64,000 nt of DNA from positions 66,365-130,364 of the forward strand of contig JAGNYI010000003.1 in the NCBI GenBank assembly GCA_017985015.1, written 5' to 3'. Positions 1 to 9,314 of the stretch are shown piece after piece. How positions within the stretch are numbered: the first letter of the stretch is position 1; every line of letters starts with the position of its first letter. Made by a program: the position numbers and the translations under genes. The stretch comes from Giesbergeria sp. (GTDB taxonomy: Bacteria; Pseudomonadota; Gammaproteobacteria; Burkholderiales; Burkholderiaceae_C). Under the pieces are notes generated by a model, which did not search any database, was not told the origin of the DNA, and worked only from the letters and a program-made list of their open reading frames with translations.

Positions 1-1187
1 TCCAACGCGCCCACGGCGCTTATTTCTGGGACGCCAACGGCCAGAAGTACATCGACTACATCGGTTCATGGGGGCCGATGATTCTGGGCCACGGCCATCC
101 CGCCGTGCTGGAGGCCGTGCAAAAGGCCGCGCTCGATGGTTTTTCCTTTGGCGCCCCCACCGAGCGCGAGGTACAGCTGGCCGAAGCCATCATTGAGCGG
201 GTGCCGTCCATGGACATGGTGCGGCTGGTCAGCTCGGGCACCGAAGCCGGCATGAGTGCCATTCGGCTGGCGCGCGGGGCCACCGGGCGCAGCAAGATCC
301 TCAAATTTGAAGGTTGCTACCACGGCCATGCCGACGCGCTGCTGGTCAAGGCCGGCTCGGGCCTGGCTACCTTTGGCAACGCCACCAGCGCGGGCGTGCC
401 GCCCGAGGTGGTGCAGCACACCCTGGTGCTGGAGTACAACAACGTCGTCCAGCTGGAAGAGGCCTTCGCCCTGCACGGTCGCGAAATTGCCTGCCTGATG
501 ATGGAGCCCATTGCCGGCAACATGAACTTCGTGCGCGCCAGCGTCGAGTTCACCCGCCGCTGCCGCGAGCTGTGCACCGAATACGGCGCGCTGCTGGTCT
601 ACGACGAGGTCATGACCGGCTTTCGCGTGGCGCTGGGTGGGGCGCAGAGCCTCTATGCCCAGCACATTCCGGGGTTTGCACCCGACATCACGGTCATGGG
701 CAAGGTCATTGGGGGCGGCATGCCGCTGGCGGCCTTTGGCGGCCGGCGCGAGGTCATGGAGCAACTCGCACCACTGGGCGCCGTCTACCAGGCCGGCACG
801 CTCTCGGGCAATCCGGTGGCCACGGCCTGCGGGCTGGCGACGCTGCAGGAAATCTCCAAACCCGGTTTTTACGACGCGCTGGCAAGCCGCACGCGCGCAC
901 TGGTCACAGCGCTGGAAGCCGCGGCTACCGACGAGGGCGTTCCTTTCTGCGGCGACAGCGAAGGCGGCATGTTCGGCTTCTTCCTGCTGCCCGAGTTGCC
1001 GCAGAACTACGCACAGGTGATGCGCACCGAGGGCGCACGCTTTAACCGCTTGTTTCACGGCTTGCTCGATCGCGGCGTGTACATCGCGCCTGCGTTGTAC
1101 GAGGCCGGGTTCGTCAGCGCAGCCCATACGGACGAAGACATCGCTGCCACCGTAGCGGCGGCCCGCGAAGTGTTCAGAGCGCTATAA
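1..1187 (+). CDS. hemL: Glutamate-1-semialdehyde 2,1-aminomutase (5' end outside window)
   Basis: PLP enzyme that isomerises glutamate-1-semialdehyde to 5-aminolevulinate in the C5 route of tetrapyrrole synthesis, in the cytoplasm. The reading frame is open from base 3 and runs without a stop to 1187, giving about 394 residues of a protein usually near 430, so only the N-terminus is missing. Visible landmarks are [13 protein letters not shown] near the start, [15 protein letters not shown] (phosphate-binding region), YDEVMTGFR, and [11 protein letters not shown], which carries the PLP-binding lysine. These are the family signatures that separate it from other class III aminotransferases. The stop codon lies inside a two-hairpin repeat copy. 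Confidence 0.97.
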   Translation, partial: QRAHGAYFWDANGQKYIDYIGSWGPMILGHGHPAVLEAVQKAALDGFSFGAPTEREVQLAEAIIERVPSMDMVRLVSSGTEAGMSAIRLARGATGRSKILKFEGCYHGHADALLVKAGSGLATFGNATSAGVPPEVVQHTLVLEYNNVVQLEEAFALHGREIACLMMEPIAGNMNFVRASVEFTRRCRELCTEYGALLVYDEVMTGFRVALGGAQSLYAQHIPGFAPDITVMGKVIGGGMPLAAFGGRREVMEQLAPLGAVYQAGTLSGNPVATACGLATLQEISKPGFYDALASRTRALVTALEAAATDEGVPFCGDSEGGMFGFFLLPELPQNYAQVMRTEGARFNRLFHGLLDRGVYIAPALYEAGFVSAAHTDEDIAATVAAAREVFRAL

Positions 1188-1229
1188 ATTAAATAGCTGT
1201 TAGCGCTTTATACATAAGCGCTAGAGGCC
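1181..1229. repeat. Two-hairpin dispersed repeat, copy 1
   Basis: Two adjacent palindromes are visible: GCTAT...ATAGC (1181-1197) and TAGCGCTT...TAAGCGCTA (1201-1223), followed by the usual GAGGCC tail. The hemL stop codon TAA (1185-1187) is inside the first palindrome. Related copies occur elsewhere in this window. It may act as a transcript-end hairpin, but no U-tract typical of a terminator is present. Confidence 0.85.
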
Positions 1230-1265
1230 AAAAATACCTAAATTTCTTTCTGCCCCCGCCCATCC

Positions 1266-2138
1266 ATGTCCGCTGCGTTCAAGTTTCTGTTTGCCTCGCT
1301 GGTTCTTGCCATCAACACCCTGGTGCTGGTGCCATCCATGATTCCAGTGGCGCTCGTCAAGCTGGCGCTTCCCATGCAGGGCGTGCGCCGGGCCTGCGAT
1401 CGCGCGCTGATGGGCATTGCCGCGCTCTGGATCGACATCAACGGCTTCTGGCTCGGCACCGTGAACCGCGGACACTGGGATGTATCCGGCGTAGATGGAC
1501 TGGACCCGCGCGGCTGGTACCTGGTGGCCAGCAACCACCAAAGCTGGGTAGACATCGTGGTGTTGCAGCGGATCTTCAACCGCCGCATTCCCATGCTCAA
1601 GTTCTTTACGAAGAAAGAGCTGATTTACGTGCCGGTGATCGGCTTTGCCTGGTGGGCGCTCGACTTCCCCTTCATGCAGCGCAAGGGCGGCGCCAGTGCA
1701 CGGGCCGACATGGAAGCGGGGCGCCAGGCCTGCGCCAAGTTTCGGCTGGTGCCGACGTCGGTCATGAGTTTTGTCGAGGGAACCCGTTTGACCCCGGCCA
1801 AACACGCCAAGCAAAATTCACCCTACCGCCACTTGCTCAAACCAAAGGTGGGTGGCATTGGCATGGCGCTGGAGACACTGGGCGATGCGTTCACGGGTTT
1901 TCTTGACGTCACCATCGTCTACCCGCAGGGCACGCCCACCTTCACCGACGCCATGGCTGGGCGCATGGGCAAGGTGGTCGTCCGCGCCCATCTGCGTGCC
2001 ATCCCGCCGCAGGTGCTGCCGCCCGCGAACGAACCCGTTCCCCGCGCTGCGGTGCAATCCTGGGTGAACGAACTGTGGCAGGCCAAGGACGAAGAGATTG
2101 GGCAGCTATTGAGCAACACCGACGGCTTGGCAAGCTGA
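1266..2138 (+). CDS. 1-acylglycerol-3-phosphate acyltransferase family protein (YihG-like)
   Basis: Predicted inner-membrane acyltransferase of the PlsC superfamily, which moves a fatty acyl group onto lysophosphatidate-type acceptors. The 290-residue protein has a hydrophobic N-terminus (about residues 5-35), the catalytic NHxxxxD motif as SNHQSWVD, and the acceptor-binding motif as FVEGTRLTP. Strings such as FAWWALDFPFMQR and a HAKQNSPYRHLL stretch resemble E. coli YihG more than PlsC itself, so I assign the YihG/LCLAT-like subgroup. The start at ATG 1266 gives the normal length, but no strong ribosome binding site is seen. It is convergent with purH, with a repeat between the two genes. 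Confidence 0.88.
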   Translation: MSAAFKFLFASLVLAINTLVLVPSMIPVALVKLALPMQGVRRACDRALMGIAALWIDINGFWLGTVNRGHWDVSGVDGLDPRGWYLVASNHQSWVDIVVLQRIFNRRIPMLKFFTKKELIYVPVIGFAWWALDFPFMQRKGGASARADMEAGRQACAKFRLVPTSVMSFVEGTRLTPAKHAKQNSPYRHLLKPKVGGIGMALETLGDAFTGFLDVTIVYPQGTPTFTDAMAGRMGKVVVRAHLRAIPPQVLPPANEPVPRAAVQSWVNELWQAKDEEIGQLLSNTDGLAS

Positions 2139-2214
2139 GCTTTCAGCCCTCAAAATTGGCACGCCCCACACCAGCGGACGCCGCGCAAGGGCCGCCCCGC
2201 CGCGCTGACGTCGT

Positions 2215-2269
2215 CCCCCTTCCGCAGCGCAAAGCGCTGCAAGAGAAGGGGGGAAGCCGCACAGCGGCT
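2215..2269. repeat. GC-rich double hairpin between convergent genes
   Basis: CCCCCTT (2215-2221) pairs with AAGGGGG (2246-2252), enclosing GCAGCGC...GCGCTGC. It is followed by a second hairpin, AGCCGC-aca-GCGGCT (2255-2269). It fills the space between the convergent acyltransferase and purH genes. It looks like a repeat type common in Comamonadaceae (from memory) and could act as a bidirectional transcript end. Confidence 0.65.
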
Positions 2270-2287
2270 CAGGGGGTAGTACCGAGT

Positions 2288-3889
2288 TCAGTGGCGAAAG
2301 TGCCGCACGCCAGAAAACACCATGGCCACGCCACGCTCGTTGGCGGCGTCTATGACCTCCTGATCCCGCATGCTGCCGCCGGGCTGGATGACGCAGCTCG
2401 CGCCCGCGTCCACCACCACGTCCAGGCCGTCGCGGAAGGGGAAGAAGGCATCGCTCGCCACGGCCGTACCTTGCAGACTCAAGCCAGCATGCTGCGCCTT
2501 GATACTGGCGATGCGGGCCGAGTCCAGCCGGCTCATCTGCCCGGCGCCGACGCCCATGGTCATGCCGCCCTTGCAGAACACGATGGCGTTGCTTTTGACG
2601 TACTTGGCCACCTTCCAGGCAAACAACAGGTCTTCCATCTCTTCCAGCGTGGGCTGCTTCTTCGTCACCACCCTCAGGTCGATCAGCGAAAGCTCGTGGT
2701 TGTCGGCCGTCTGAAGCAGCAGGCCCGAGCCAATGCGCTTGGCGTCCATGGCGTTGCGGCCGCGCTCCCAGTCGGTCTTGCCGCCATGCGCAGGCAGTGC
2801 AATCTTGAGCAATCGCACATTCGCCTTCGCTTTGAACACCTCCAGCGCCTCGGCCGTGAACTCCGGGGCCATGAGCACTTCGACGAACTGTTTGCTGATT
2901 TGTGCAGCCGCACTCCCGTCGAGCGTGCGGTTGAGCGCGATGATGCCGCCAAAGGCGCTGGTGGGATCGGTCTGCAAGGCCTTGGTGTAGGCACCGAGCG
3001 CGTCCAGACCCACGGCCACGCCGCAGGGGTTGGCGTGCTTGACGATGACGCAGGCGGCGGCCTCAAAACCCTTGACACATTCCCATGCGGCATCGGCGTC
3101 GGCGATGTTGTTGTAGGAAAGCTCTTTGCCCTGGAGCTGCACGCCCGTCACCAGTGAGCCGGGTGCCGGGTAAAGGTCGCGGTACAGCGCGGCCTGCTGG
3201 TGGCTGTTTTCGCCATAGCGCAGGTCCTGCACCTTGGTGAAGATGCCATTGCTCTGCCCAGCAAACAGGGTGCGCGCGGGCACATAGGTCTCCGACAGCT
3301 TTTCAGCTTCGAATGTGACGGACGACAAATAGTCGCTGATGGCACCGTCGTACTGGGCGACGCGGTTGAACGCGGCCACTGACAGCGCAAAGCGCAGCTT
3401 GTCGGTCAGTTTGCCGTGGGCTTTCAGTTCGCCCAGCACTGCGGAGTACTGCGACGCGTCTGTCACCACGCCCACGTCCCGCCAGTTTTTGGCGGCGCTG
3501 CGCACCATGGCGGGGCCACCGATGTCGATGTTCTCTATCGCGTCCGCCAGCGTGCAGCTGGCCTTGGCAACGGTGGCTTCGAACGGGTAGAGGTTGACCA
3601 CCAGCAGATCGATGGTGTCGATGCCGTGCTCTTTCAGCGCCGCCATGTGCTCAGGCAGTTCGCGCCGGGCCAGCAGGCCGCCATGCACCTTGGGATGCAA
3701 GGTCTTGACGCGGCCGTCCAGCATTTCGGGGAACTGGGTGAGCTCGGCCACCTCGGTCACGGGCAAGCCCTTCTCGGCCAGCAGCTTGGCGGTGCCGCCG
3801 GTGGACAGGAGCTTGATGCCCAGCGCGTGCAAGGCTTGTGCGAAGTCAACGATGCCGGTCTTGTCGGAGACGGAGAGGAGTGCGTTCAT
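2288..3889 (-). CDS. purH: Bifunctional AICAR transformylase / IMP cyclohydrolase
   Basis: Carries out the last two steps of de novo purine synthesis: formylation of AICAR with 10-formyl-THF and cyclisation to IMP. The 533-residue length is standard. The N-terminal MGS-like cyclohydrolase domain (about residues 1-190) includes STGGTAKLL and [14 protein letters not shown]-type sequence. The C-terminal transformylase domain carries KHANPCG at residues 284-290 with its catalytic Lys-His. The usually conserved RYGENPHQ reads RYGENSHQ here. It follows fis and dusB on the same strand, a gene order common in Betaproteobacteria; a repeat copy lies between fis and purH. Confidence 0.97.
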   Translation of the reverse strand: MNALLSVSDKTGIVDFAQALHALGIKLLSTGGTAKLLAEKGLPVTEVAELTQFPEMLDGRVKTLHPKVHGGLLARRELPEHMAALKEHGIDTIDLLVVNLYPFEATVAKASCTLADAIENIDIGGPAMVRSAAKNWRDVGVVTDASQYSAVLGELKAHGKLTDKLRFALSVAAFNRVAQYDGAISDYLSSVTFEAEKLSETYVPARTLFAGQSNGIFTKVQDLRYGENSHQQAALYRDLYPAPGSLVTGVQLQGKELSYNNIADADAAWECVKGFEAAACVIVKHANPCGVAVGLDALGAYTKALQTDPTSAFGGIIALNRTLDGSAAAQISKQFVEVLMAPEFTAEALEVFKAKANVRLLKIALPAHGGKTDWERGRNAMDAKRIGSGLLLQTADNHELSLIDLRVVTKKQPTLEEMEDLLFAWKVAKYVKSNAIVFCKGGMTMGVGAGQMSRLDSARIASIKAQHAGLSLQGTAVASDAFFPFRDGLDVVVDAGASCVIQPGGSMRDQEVIDAANERGVAMVFSGVRHFRH

Positions 3890-3910
3890 GGCATAGGCCG
3901 CAGAGTTTTG

Positions 3911-3958
3911 AATTAAATGGGCTCCAGCGCTTATCCAGAAAGCGCTAGTAGCTATAAA
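3911..3958. repeat. Two-hairpin dispersed repeat, copy 2
   Basis: AGCGCTtatccagaAAGCGCT (3926-3946) is flanked by GAATTAAAT and TAGCTAT remnants of the second hairpin, in inverted orientation relative to copy 1. It sits in the 82-bp gap between fis and purH, so it would lie in their shared transcript. Confidence 0.85.
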
Positions 3959-3971
3959 AGAAAGAGCACAC

Positions 3972-4205
3972 TTACAGCAGCTTGTGCTCCAGCAGCTTTT
4001 TGCGCAAGGTGTTGCGGTTCAGGCCCAGCCATTCGGCCGCGCGCGACTGGTTGTTGTCGGCGTGGCTCATCACCACTTCCAGCAAAGGCTTTTCGACGGC
4101 GCGCACCAGCATGTCGTACATGCCGTCGGGCGCTTCGCCGTCCAGATCCTGAAAGTAGCTGTGCAGACTCTCTCGCACGCATGCATCTATGTGTTGCCGG
4201 CTCAT
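3972..4205 (-). CDS. fis: Fis-family DNA-binding protein
   Basis: Nucleoid-associated, DNA-bending transcription regulator. The 77-residue protein ends in the Fis helix-turn-helix, with [20 protein letters not shown] as the recognition region. This short length is normal for betaproteobacterial Fis, while E. coli Fis has 98 residues. The start was chosen at ATG 4205 because it overlaps the dusB stop in an ATGA arrangement, implying translational coupling; an in-frame upstream extension would only duplicate dusB sequence. The dusB-fis operon matches the E. coli order. Confidence 0.92.
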   Translation of the reverse strand: MSRQHIDACVRESLHSYFQDLDGEAPDGMYDMLVRAVEKPLLEVVMSHADNNQSRAAEWLGLNRNTLRKKLLEHKLL

Positions 4206-5251
4206 ACCGCCCATCCCTCTGTTTCTTGTATTTCGTCGTTGGCCGCCGCGCGCATTGGCGGCAGCCGGTCCATTTCGCTGCCCAGGCCCTGCAAGTACTC
4301 GGCCACCGCACGGTGTTGCGCAGCGCAATCGTCAATGCCATTCATGCGCTGGCGAAAGGCGTCGCCTCCAGGAAGCGCCCGCAGATACCAACCAATGTGC
4401 TTGCGCGCACTGCGCACGCCGGTCTCTTCGCCATAGAGGCGGTAGTGGTCTTCCAGATGCGCCAGCAGTACGCGCTCCAACTCGGCGATCAGCGGCGGCG
4501 CAAGAAGTTCGCCAGTCGCCAGAAAGTGGCCGATTTCGCGAAAAATCCAGGGCCTGCCTTGGGCGGCGCGCCCAATCATCAAGGCGTCGGCGCCGGTAGC
4601 GGCCAGCACATCGCGCGCCTTTTGCGGCGAATCGATGTCGCCGTTGGCCACCACGGGGATGGACACCGCCGCTTTTACGGCCGCCACGGTGTCGTATTCG
4701 GCCGCTCCGCGGTAGCCCTGCTCGCGCGTGCGGCCGTGCACGGTGAGCATGGCGATCCCGGCCGCTTCCAACTGGGTGGCGAGCGCCACCGCATTCTTGT
4801 GCTGCTGGCACCAGCCGGTGCGCATCTTGAGGGTAACGGGCACGCCGCGCGGGGCGCAGGCGTCCACCACAGCGCGGGCAATCGAGATCGCCAGGGCTTC
4901 GTCCTGCATCAGCGCCGAACCGGCCCATTTGTTGCACACCTTCTTGGCTGGACAGCCCATGTTGATGTCGATGATCTGTGCGCCGCGCTCCACGTTGTGT
5001 AGCGCGGCCTCGGCCATCATTGCGGCGTCGGTGCCGGCAATCTGCACCGCAATCGGGCCCGGTTCACCACTGTGATCGGCGCGGCGTGAGGTCTTCAGGC
5101 TGTTCCACAGATCGCGCCGCGAAGTCACCATCTCGCTGACCGCGTAGCCCGCGCCAAGCGATTTGCACAGCATGCGAAACGGCCGGTCGGTGACGCCCGC
5201 CATGGGCGCGACAAACAGCCGGTTGGGCAACAGGAAAGACCCGATGTGCAT
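4202..5251 (-). CDS. dusB: tRNA-dihydrouridine synthase B
   Basis: FMN-dependent enzyme that reduces specific uridines in tRNA D-loops. The 349-residue protein starts MHIGSFLLPNRLFVAPMAGV, which aligns in character with the DusB N-terminus; an upstream in-frame ATG at 5299 would add 16 unrelated residues. Motifs include DINMGCPAKKV with the catalytic cysteine, HGRTREQGY, VANGDIDSPQKA and ADALMIGRAAQGRPWIFREI. It is first in an operon with fis and purH. Its stop overlaps the fis start by four bases. Confidence 0.96.
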   Translation of the reverse strand: MHIGSFLLPNRLFVAPMAGVTDRPFRMLCKSLGAGYAVSEMVTSRRDLWNSLKTSRRADHSGEPGPIAVQIAGTDAAMMAEAALHNVERGAQIIDINMGCPAKKVCNKWAGSALMQDEALAISIARAVVDACAPRGVPVTLKMRTGWCQQHKNAVALATQLEAAGIAMLTVHGRTREQGYRGAAEYDTVAAVKAAVSIPVVANGDIDSPQKARDVLAATGADALMIGRAAQGRPWIFREIGHFLATGELLAPPLIAELERVLLAHLEDHYRLYGEETGVRSARKHIGWYLRALPGGDAFRQRMNGIDDCAAQHRAVAEYLQGLGSEMDRLPPMRAAANDEIQETEGWAV

Positions 5252-5346
5252 GAAAATCCGAGAGCGCGCAGGAGGAAAGGCGGCATTGTAACTGCTCAAA
5301 TTTTCAGCAACCTGACCGGCGCTGCGCGCGCCGCCGGCACGCCTTT

Positions 5347-5396
5347 GCTGAGAGCCTGTTCACGATCTCGCGGGAGATCGTGAACAGGCTCTCAGC
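5347..5396. repeat. Perfect 23-bp inverted repeat with 4-nt loop
   Basis: Arms 5347-5369 and 5374-5396 are exact reverse complements, separated by GCGG. The structure lies between the start of dusB and the end of the lipoprotein gene, three bases from the latter's stop codon. It may serve as a transcript end for that gene. Its outer part (AGAGCCTGTTCAC) resembles the terminal repeat of the small element at 50725-50990. Confidence 0.85.
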
Positions 5397-5398
5397 AC

Positions 5399-5887
5399 TC
5401 AGTGCGCGGCGATCTCGAGCGCGGGCGGCGGGGCCGGCGTGAAGTGCAGCCCGTCGGCCGACGCCCCATGGAAACGATGGCCGAGCAGCGCCGCGCGCAA
5501 CCAGCGGCGGTTGTATTGCACGTCGGGAGAACGCTCCGCGCCAGCGACGGCGCCGGGTCCCTCCCCCATGTCCACGGGCTCGCCATCGGCCAGGGGCCCA
5601 CGCAGCACTTGGCTGGCACGGGTCGAATCAAGAACGAGCAGGGTCATTGTCCAATGGTTGGGCGCTCGTGCACATTGGGCATCCAGCGCCAAGCCCTGGG
5701 CGCGCAGATCGGCCACCAGAGCGCGCCAATTGGCTTCTTGCTGGCTGGCAACGGCGCAACCGGTTGACTGTCCACCCAACGGCATGCCGCCTGCAAAGGA
5801 CTGCGGTCCTTGAATGCAGCCTGCGGTCAGAACGGCCAGCAGCAGGCCTACGGCGCTGACTGAAGCAAATCGGTACGTTGAACTCAT
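5399..5887 (-). CDS. Putative lipoprotein of unknown function
   Basis: A 162-residue protein starting at MSSTYRFASVSAVG, with a hydrophobic signal segment and the lipobox LTAGC, so it is probably lipidated and membrane-anchored. The mature part has two further cysteines (STGCAV and DAQCAR) and no family I recognise. An in-frame ATG 26 codons upstream would put charged residues before the signal and is less likely. It is divergent from the YqaA-like gene and ends three bases from a perfect palindrome. Function is unknown; a periplasmic role is inferred only from the lipobox. Confidence 0.72.
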   Translation of the reverse strand: MSSTYRFASVSAVGLLLAVLTAGCIQGPQSFAGGMPLGGQSTGCAVASQQEANWRALVADLRAQGLALDAQCARAPNHWTMTLLVLDSTRASQVLRGPLADGEPVDMGEGPGAVAGAERSPDVQYNRRWLRAALLGHRFHGASADGLHFTPAPPPALEIAAH

Positions 5888-6031
5888 GACTGGCCTTCCG
5901 CTCGTGCCTGGCAAAAGCCCTACGATACAAAGCGCCCGCTTTGCAGTCTTGCGTCTCTGCCGCACAACGCCGTAGGACTGGGCCCCGCGGCGAATGGCAG
6001 ACCCTGGCGCGCCGCCTAAACTCGCTCCCCT

Positions 6032-6535
6032 ATGGAAGCTTGGTCACAGTTGCTCGAATGGCTTGCCCTGCCACAGTTCGGGCTCAGCACGGTGCTGGTG
6101 GTTTCTTTTGTCTCCGCCACGCTGCTCCCGCTGGGTTCCGAGCCGGCCGTCTTCGGGCTGATCCAACTCAACCCGGAGCTCTTCTGGCCCGCCATTTTGG
6201 TAGCCACGGTCGGCAACACGCTTGGCGGTGCGCTCAGCTGGTGGATAGGTCTGGGCGCGCACAAGGTGACAGACCGGGTACGCGGCAGCAAGACCGAATC
6301 GCGAGCGCTGGTCTGGCTCGAACGCTTCGGCGCGCGCGCCTGCCTGCTGAGTTGGCTGCCAGTGGTGGGAGACCCCCTTTGCGCGGTAGCCGGCTGGCTG
6401 AAGCTGCCGTTCTGGCCCTGCGTTTTCTATATGGCGATTGGCAAGTTTCTGCGCTACCTGGCCATGACCACGGCCTTGCTGGCCATGGTGCCAGGAAAAA
6501 GCGAGGGGCTCGCTAAAATGCTCTCTTTTTGGTAG
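6032..6535 (+). CDS. YqaA/DedA-family inner-membrane protein
   Basis: A 167-residue multi-pass membrane protein. The segments SATLLPLGSEPAVFGLI, ATVGNTLGGALSWWIG, WLPVVGDPLCAVAGWLKL and GKFLRYLAM match the small YqaA branch of the DedA/SNARE-associated (VTT) family. Relatives are implicated in membrane lipid flipping and envelope homeostasis; the role of YqaA itself is unclear. Four hydrophobic segments are visible. The last residues (KMLSFW and stop) are encoded by a two-hairpin repeat copy, so the C-terminus has been shaped by the repeat. Confidence 0.85.
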   Translation: MEAWSQLLEWLALPQFGLSTVLVVSFVSATLLPLGSEPAVFGLIQLNPELFWPAILVATVGNTLGGALSWWIGLGAHKVTDRVRGSKTESRALVWLERFGARACLLSWLPVVGDPLCAVAGWLKLPFWPCVFYMAIGKFLRYLAMTTALLAMVPGKSEGLAKMLSFW

Positions 6536-6573
6536 CTATATATGCCCGACGAGCAAGCGCTGGAGGCTAAAAT
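6512..6573. repeat. Two-hairpin dispersed repeat, copy 3 (diverged)
   Basis: Contains TTTTTGGTAGCTATA and, after a divergent middle, CAAGCGCTGGAGGCTAAAAT. Only the right half of the AGCGCTT...AAGCGCT hairpin remains clear. It covers the stop codon of the YqaA-like gene (6533-6535) and touches the stop of the convergent diguanylate cyclase gene at 6573. Confidence 0.7.
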
Positions 6574-7925
6574 CAGAAGTTTTTGAGCGGTGTGCGGCTG
6601 CTCTCAATGAAGCCGGCTTCTTCGAGAAGCAGAAACTCCTCATCGGTTCCTTCTCCTGTGTCTTCACTCTGCGCTTCGCCTGTGGCAGCAAAATCTGCCT
6701 CCTTGCTGCGCTCCACTGGCTCCTCGACGACGACCTGATTGCGTCCGCCTTCCTTGGCGAGATAGGTGGCGGTGTCTGCACGCGAGAAGAATTCAAGCAC
6801 TGATTCGCCGTGGACGTACTGCGTCACGCCAATCGACACCGTCACCCGGCAACGCATGCCGTCAGACCAGACATGGTCCTCTACCTGAGCACGCACGCGC
6901 TCGCAGGTGTTGAGCGCCGGCAGCAGCGAGGTGCCAGGGAAGATCAGGAGAAACTCCTCACCCCCGTAGCGGCCGAAGATGTCTTCGTCCCGAACGCTTT
7001 GCTGGGCCACGCGCGAAAAGGTGCGCAGCACTTCGTCTCCGCCCAAATGCCCCATTTCATCGTTGATACGCTTGAAATGGTCCAGATCCAGAATCGCAAT
7101 GCACAGCGGCACACTGAGATCATCGGCCAACTGCTTTTGCTCTTCCAGAGCCGCGACGATATAACGCCGGTTGTAGCAGCCCAGTTGCGGATCGCGCCGC
7201 GCGTCCGCCTCGATGGTGCGAATCTTTCTGCTGGCCTGGTTAAGCACCATGTGCAACAAAGGCACTTTCCCCGTCAGATACACAAAGCCGGGAAGCGCCA
7301 CAGCCAGGGCGGCAAAGTGCATGGCTTCGAGCTCGAGCAGGGCGGGGTTCTGCCGCTCGAGATAGTGCAAGGCAATCACGCACGCGTAGCCCAGCAACTC
7401 GACGGCGACCAGCACAAACGCCGTGTTGCGCGAAATCCGGTACATGCCATACGCAAGAGTCACAAAAGTAAAGGGCGCCAGCAGGATCTGCATCGCCGGC
7501 TCCAGGTACACCAGAGCCAGCATGCCCCCCAGGCAACACACAACAATGGGGAGCTTCAGGCGTTTCTCACGAAACTTGAGGTGCAGGCCAGTACGGAACA
7601 GCAGCAAGAACGCCGCCAATCCCACAACCACCATGCCCAGCAACACGAGCAGCGTGCGCATCTGCACAAAGCCCAGCAGATGAAAGATCAGTGCCACGGC
7701 CCCAAAGCCGCCGACGAGCGCTAACACGATCACCCATTTTTGCGCGTTCGAGCGCTGGCGGCGCAATCGCACGGCGTCCGACTGCCGGCGCGAAAACTGC
7801 CCCGAATGGTCCGCTGAGTCGTTGAAGCCCGACGCCATGGTGTCGGACAAGGGGAACCCTTCGCTCATTGCGAAACCCATGTCCCGGCGCGCCGAGAACA
7901 TTGATCGGAAACCGAATGCACCCAT
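6573..7925 (-). CDS. Membrane-bound diguanylate cyclase (GGDEF)
   Basis: Makes cyclic di-GMP from two GTP. The 450-residue protein has about 60 cytoplasmic N-terminal residues, then six hydrophobic segments (roughly residues 63-215) without a recognised sensory family, then a GGDEF domain. The active site is GGEEF at residues 321-325. An inhibitory I-site RxxD (RDED, 312-315) sits exactly five residues before it, so product feedback inhibition is expected. The tail after residue 410 is acidic and low-complexity. The start is uncertain: MGAFGF (7925) or the later MGFAMSEGF are both possible. Confidence 0.92.
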   Translation of the reverse strand: MGAFGFRSMFSARRDMGFAMSEGFPLSDTMASGFNDSADHSGQFSRRQSDAVRLRRQRSNAQKWVIVLALVGGFGAVALIFHLLGFVQMRTLLVLLGMVVVGLAAFLLLFRTGLHLKFREKRLKLPIVVCCLGGMLALVYLEPAMQILLAPFTFVTLAYGMYRISRNTAFVLVAVELLGYACVIALHYLERQNPALLELEAMHFAALAVALPGFVYLTGKVPLLHMVLNQASRKIRTIEADARRDPQLGCYNRRYIVAALEEQKQLADDLSVPLCIAILDLDHFKRINDEMGHLGGDEVLRTFSRVAQQSVRDEDIFGRYGGEEFLLIFPGTSLLPALNTCERVRAQVEDHVWSDGMRCRVTVSIGVTQYVHGESVLEFFSRADTATYLAKEGGRNQVVVEEPVERSKEADFAATGEAQSEDTGEGTDEEFLLLEEAGFIESSRTPLKNF

Positions 7926-8073
7926 GACATTTGCCGCTGAATGAAAGCGGGAGAGTTACGGAAACGCGTAGAAGGACCTTTTCAGGAAAAGGCGAGGGCT
8001 TGGCTCGAAGATAACAGCTTGCGGGGAATTAGTACGGGTTGTTACAACTGCCGGCCTGGGAATTTGCCACTGA

Positions 8074-9168
8074 TCAGACGTTAAACAGAAAATTCAGCAC
8101 ATCCCCATCTTTTACGATGTATTCCTTGCCTTCGGCGCGCATCTTTCCAGCGTCTTTTGCGCCCTGCTCACCCTTGAGGGAGATGAAGTCATCGAATGCA
8201 ATCGTCTGCGCCCGGATGAAGCCCCGCTCGAAGTCGCCATGAATGACGCCCGCGGCCTGCGGTGCGGTGTCGCCGATATGGATGGTCCAGGCGCGCACTT
8301 CCTTGACGCCTGCAGTGAAGTAGGTCTGCAGGCCGAGCAACTTGAATGCGCCGCGAATCATCCGCGCCAGGCCAGGCTCGCTCTGGCCCATTTCCGCCAG
8401 GAACATATCGCGGTCTTCGTCGCTCATCTCCGCCATTTCCGCTTCGATCTTTGCGCAAATAGCCACCACCGGCGCATTCTGGCCGGCAGCATAATCCTTG
8501 AGCCGATCCAGATAAGGGTTGTTTTCGAAGCCGTCTTCGCTCACGTTCCCAACAAACATGGCGGGCTTGGCCGTAATGAGGCAAAACGGCTTGAGAAGCG
8601 GCAGTTCTTCCTTGCTCATTTCTACCGAACGCGCAGGCTTGCCTTCGTTCAGCGCCTCCTGGATGCGCGTGAGCAAGGCCACCAGCTTGGCGGCTTCTTT
8701 GTCATTGCCCGATTTGGCGGCCTTGCTGTAGCGGTTGAGCGCCTTGTCCACCGTCGTCAGATCGGCCAGGCACAGCTCGGTCTGGATGACCTCGATGTCC
8801 GAAATCGGATCGACCCGACCAGCGACGTGGATGACGTTGTCGTCGTCAAAGCAGCGCACCACATTGACGATGGCGTCCGTCTCGCGGATGTGCGCCAGAA
8901 ACTGGTTGCCCAGGCCTTCACCCTTGCTTGCCCCTGCCACCAGACCGGCAATGTCCACAAATTCGACAATTGCAGGAACAATCCGTTCGGGCTGGATGAT
9001 CTCGGCCAATTGCTGCAAGCGTGGGTCCGGCACTTCCACCACGCCCACATTGGGCTCAATGGTGCAAAAGGGGTAATTCTCGGCCGCGATGCCGGCCTTG
9101 GTCAGCGCGTTGAAAAGGGTGGACTTGCCGACGTTGGGCAGGCCCACGATGCCGCATTGGAGGCTCAT
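8074..9168 (-). CDS. ychF: Redox-responsive ATPase YchF (Obg-type)
   Basis: Universally conserved P-loop NTPase that binds ribosomes and hydrolyses ATP. The 364-residue protein begins [20 protein letters not shown] with the Walker A motif. Further landmarks are [17 protein letters not shown] (G3) and NVSE in place of NKxD, the change that gives this family its ATP preference. A C-terminal TGS domain includes [14 protein letters not shown] and ends in VLNFLFNV. The start at 9168 gives the family length; the frame stays open upstream but that part is not protein-like. It is divergent from the hydroxylase gene at 9315. Confidence 0.97.
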   Translation of the reverse strand: MSLQCGIVGLPNVGKSTLFNALTKAGIAAENYPFCTIEPNVGVVEVPDPRLQQLAEIIQPERIVPAIVEFVDIAGLVAGASKGEGLGNQFLAHIRETDAIVNVVRCFDDDNVIHVAGRVDPISDIEVIQTELCLADLTTVDKALNRYSKAAKSGNDKEAAKLVALLTRIQEALNEGKPARSVEMSKEELPLLKPFCLITAKPAMFVGNVSEDGFENNPYLDRLKDYAAGQNAPVVAICAKIEAEMAEMSDEDRDMFLAEMGQSEPGLARMIRGAFKLLGLQTYFTAGVKEVRAWTIHIGDTAPQAAGVIHGDFERGFIRAQTIAFDDFISLKGEQGAKDAGKMRAEGKEYIVKDGDVLNFLFNV

Positions 9169-9314
9169 GAAAATCCTTGTGGTGAGATCGCGCGCCGCGA
9201 AAGGACACTGCCGAGCTGCGGACCGAAGCAACGGGCAACGCGGGCAGGCTTGCGCGGGCAAGCCCATGATTTTAGCTGCCAGCCCGACCGAGAGCAGGCT
9301 TCTACAATCCCCCG

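Noticed and set aside
4206-4328. A 41-codon N-terminal extension of fis
   Set aside because: It overlaps dusB and is not Fis-like; the ATGA overlap at 4205 is the natural start.
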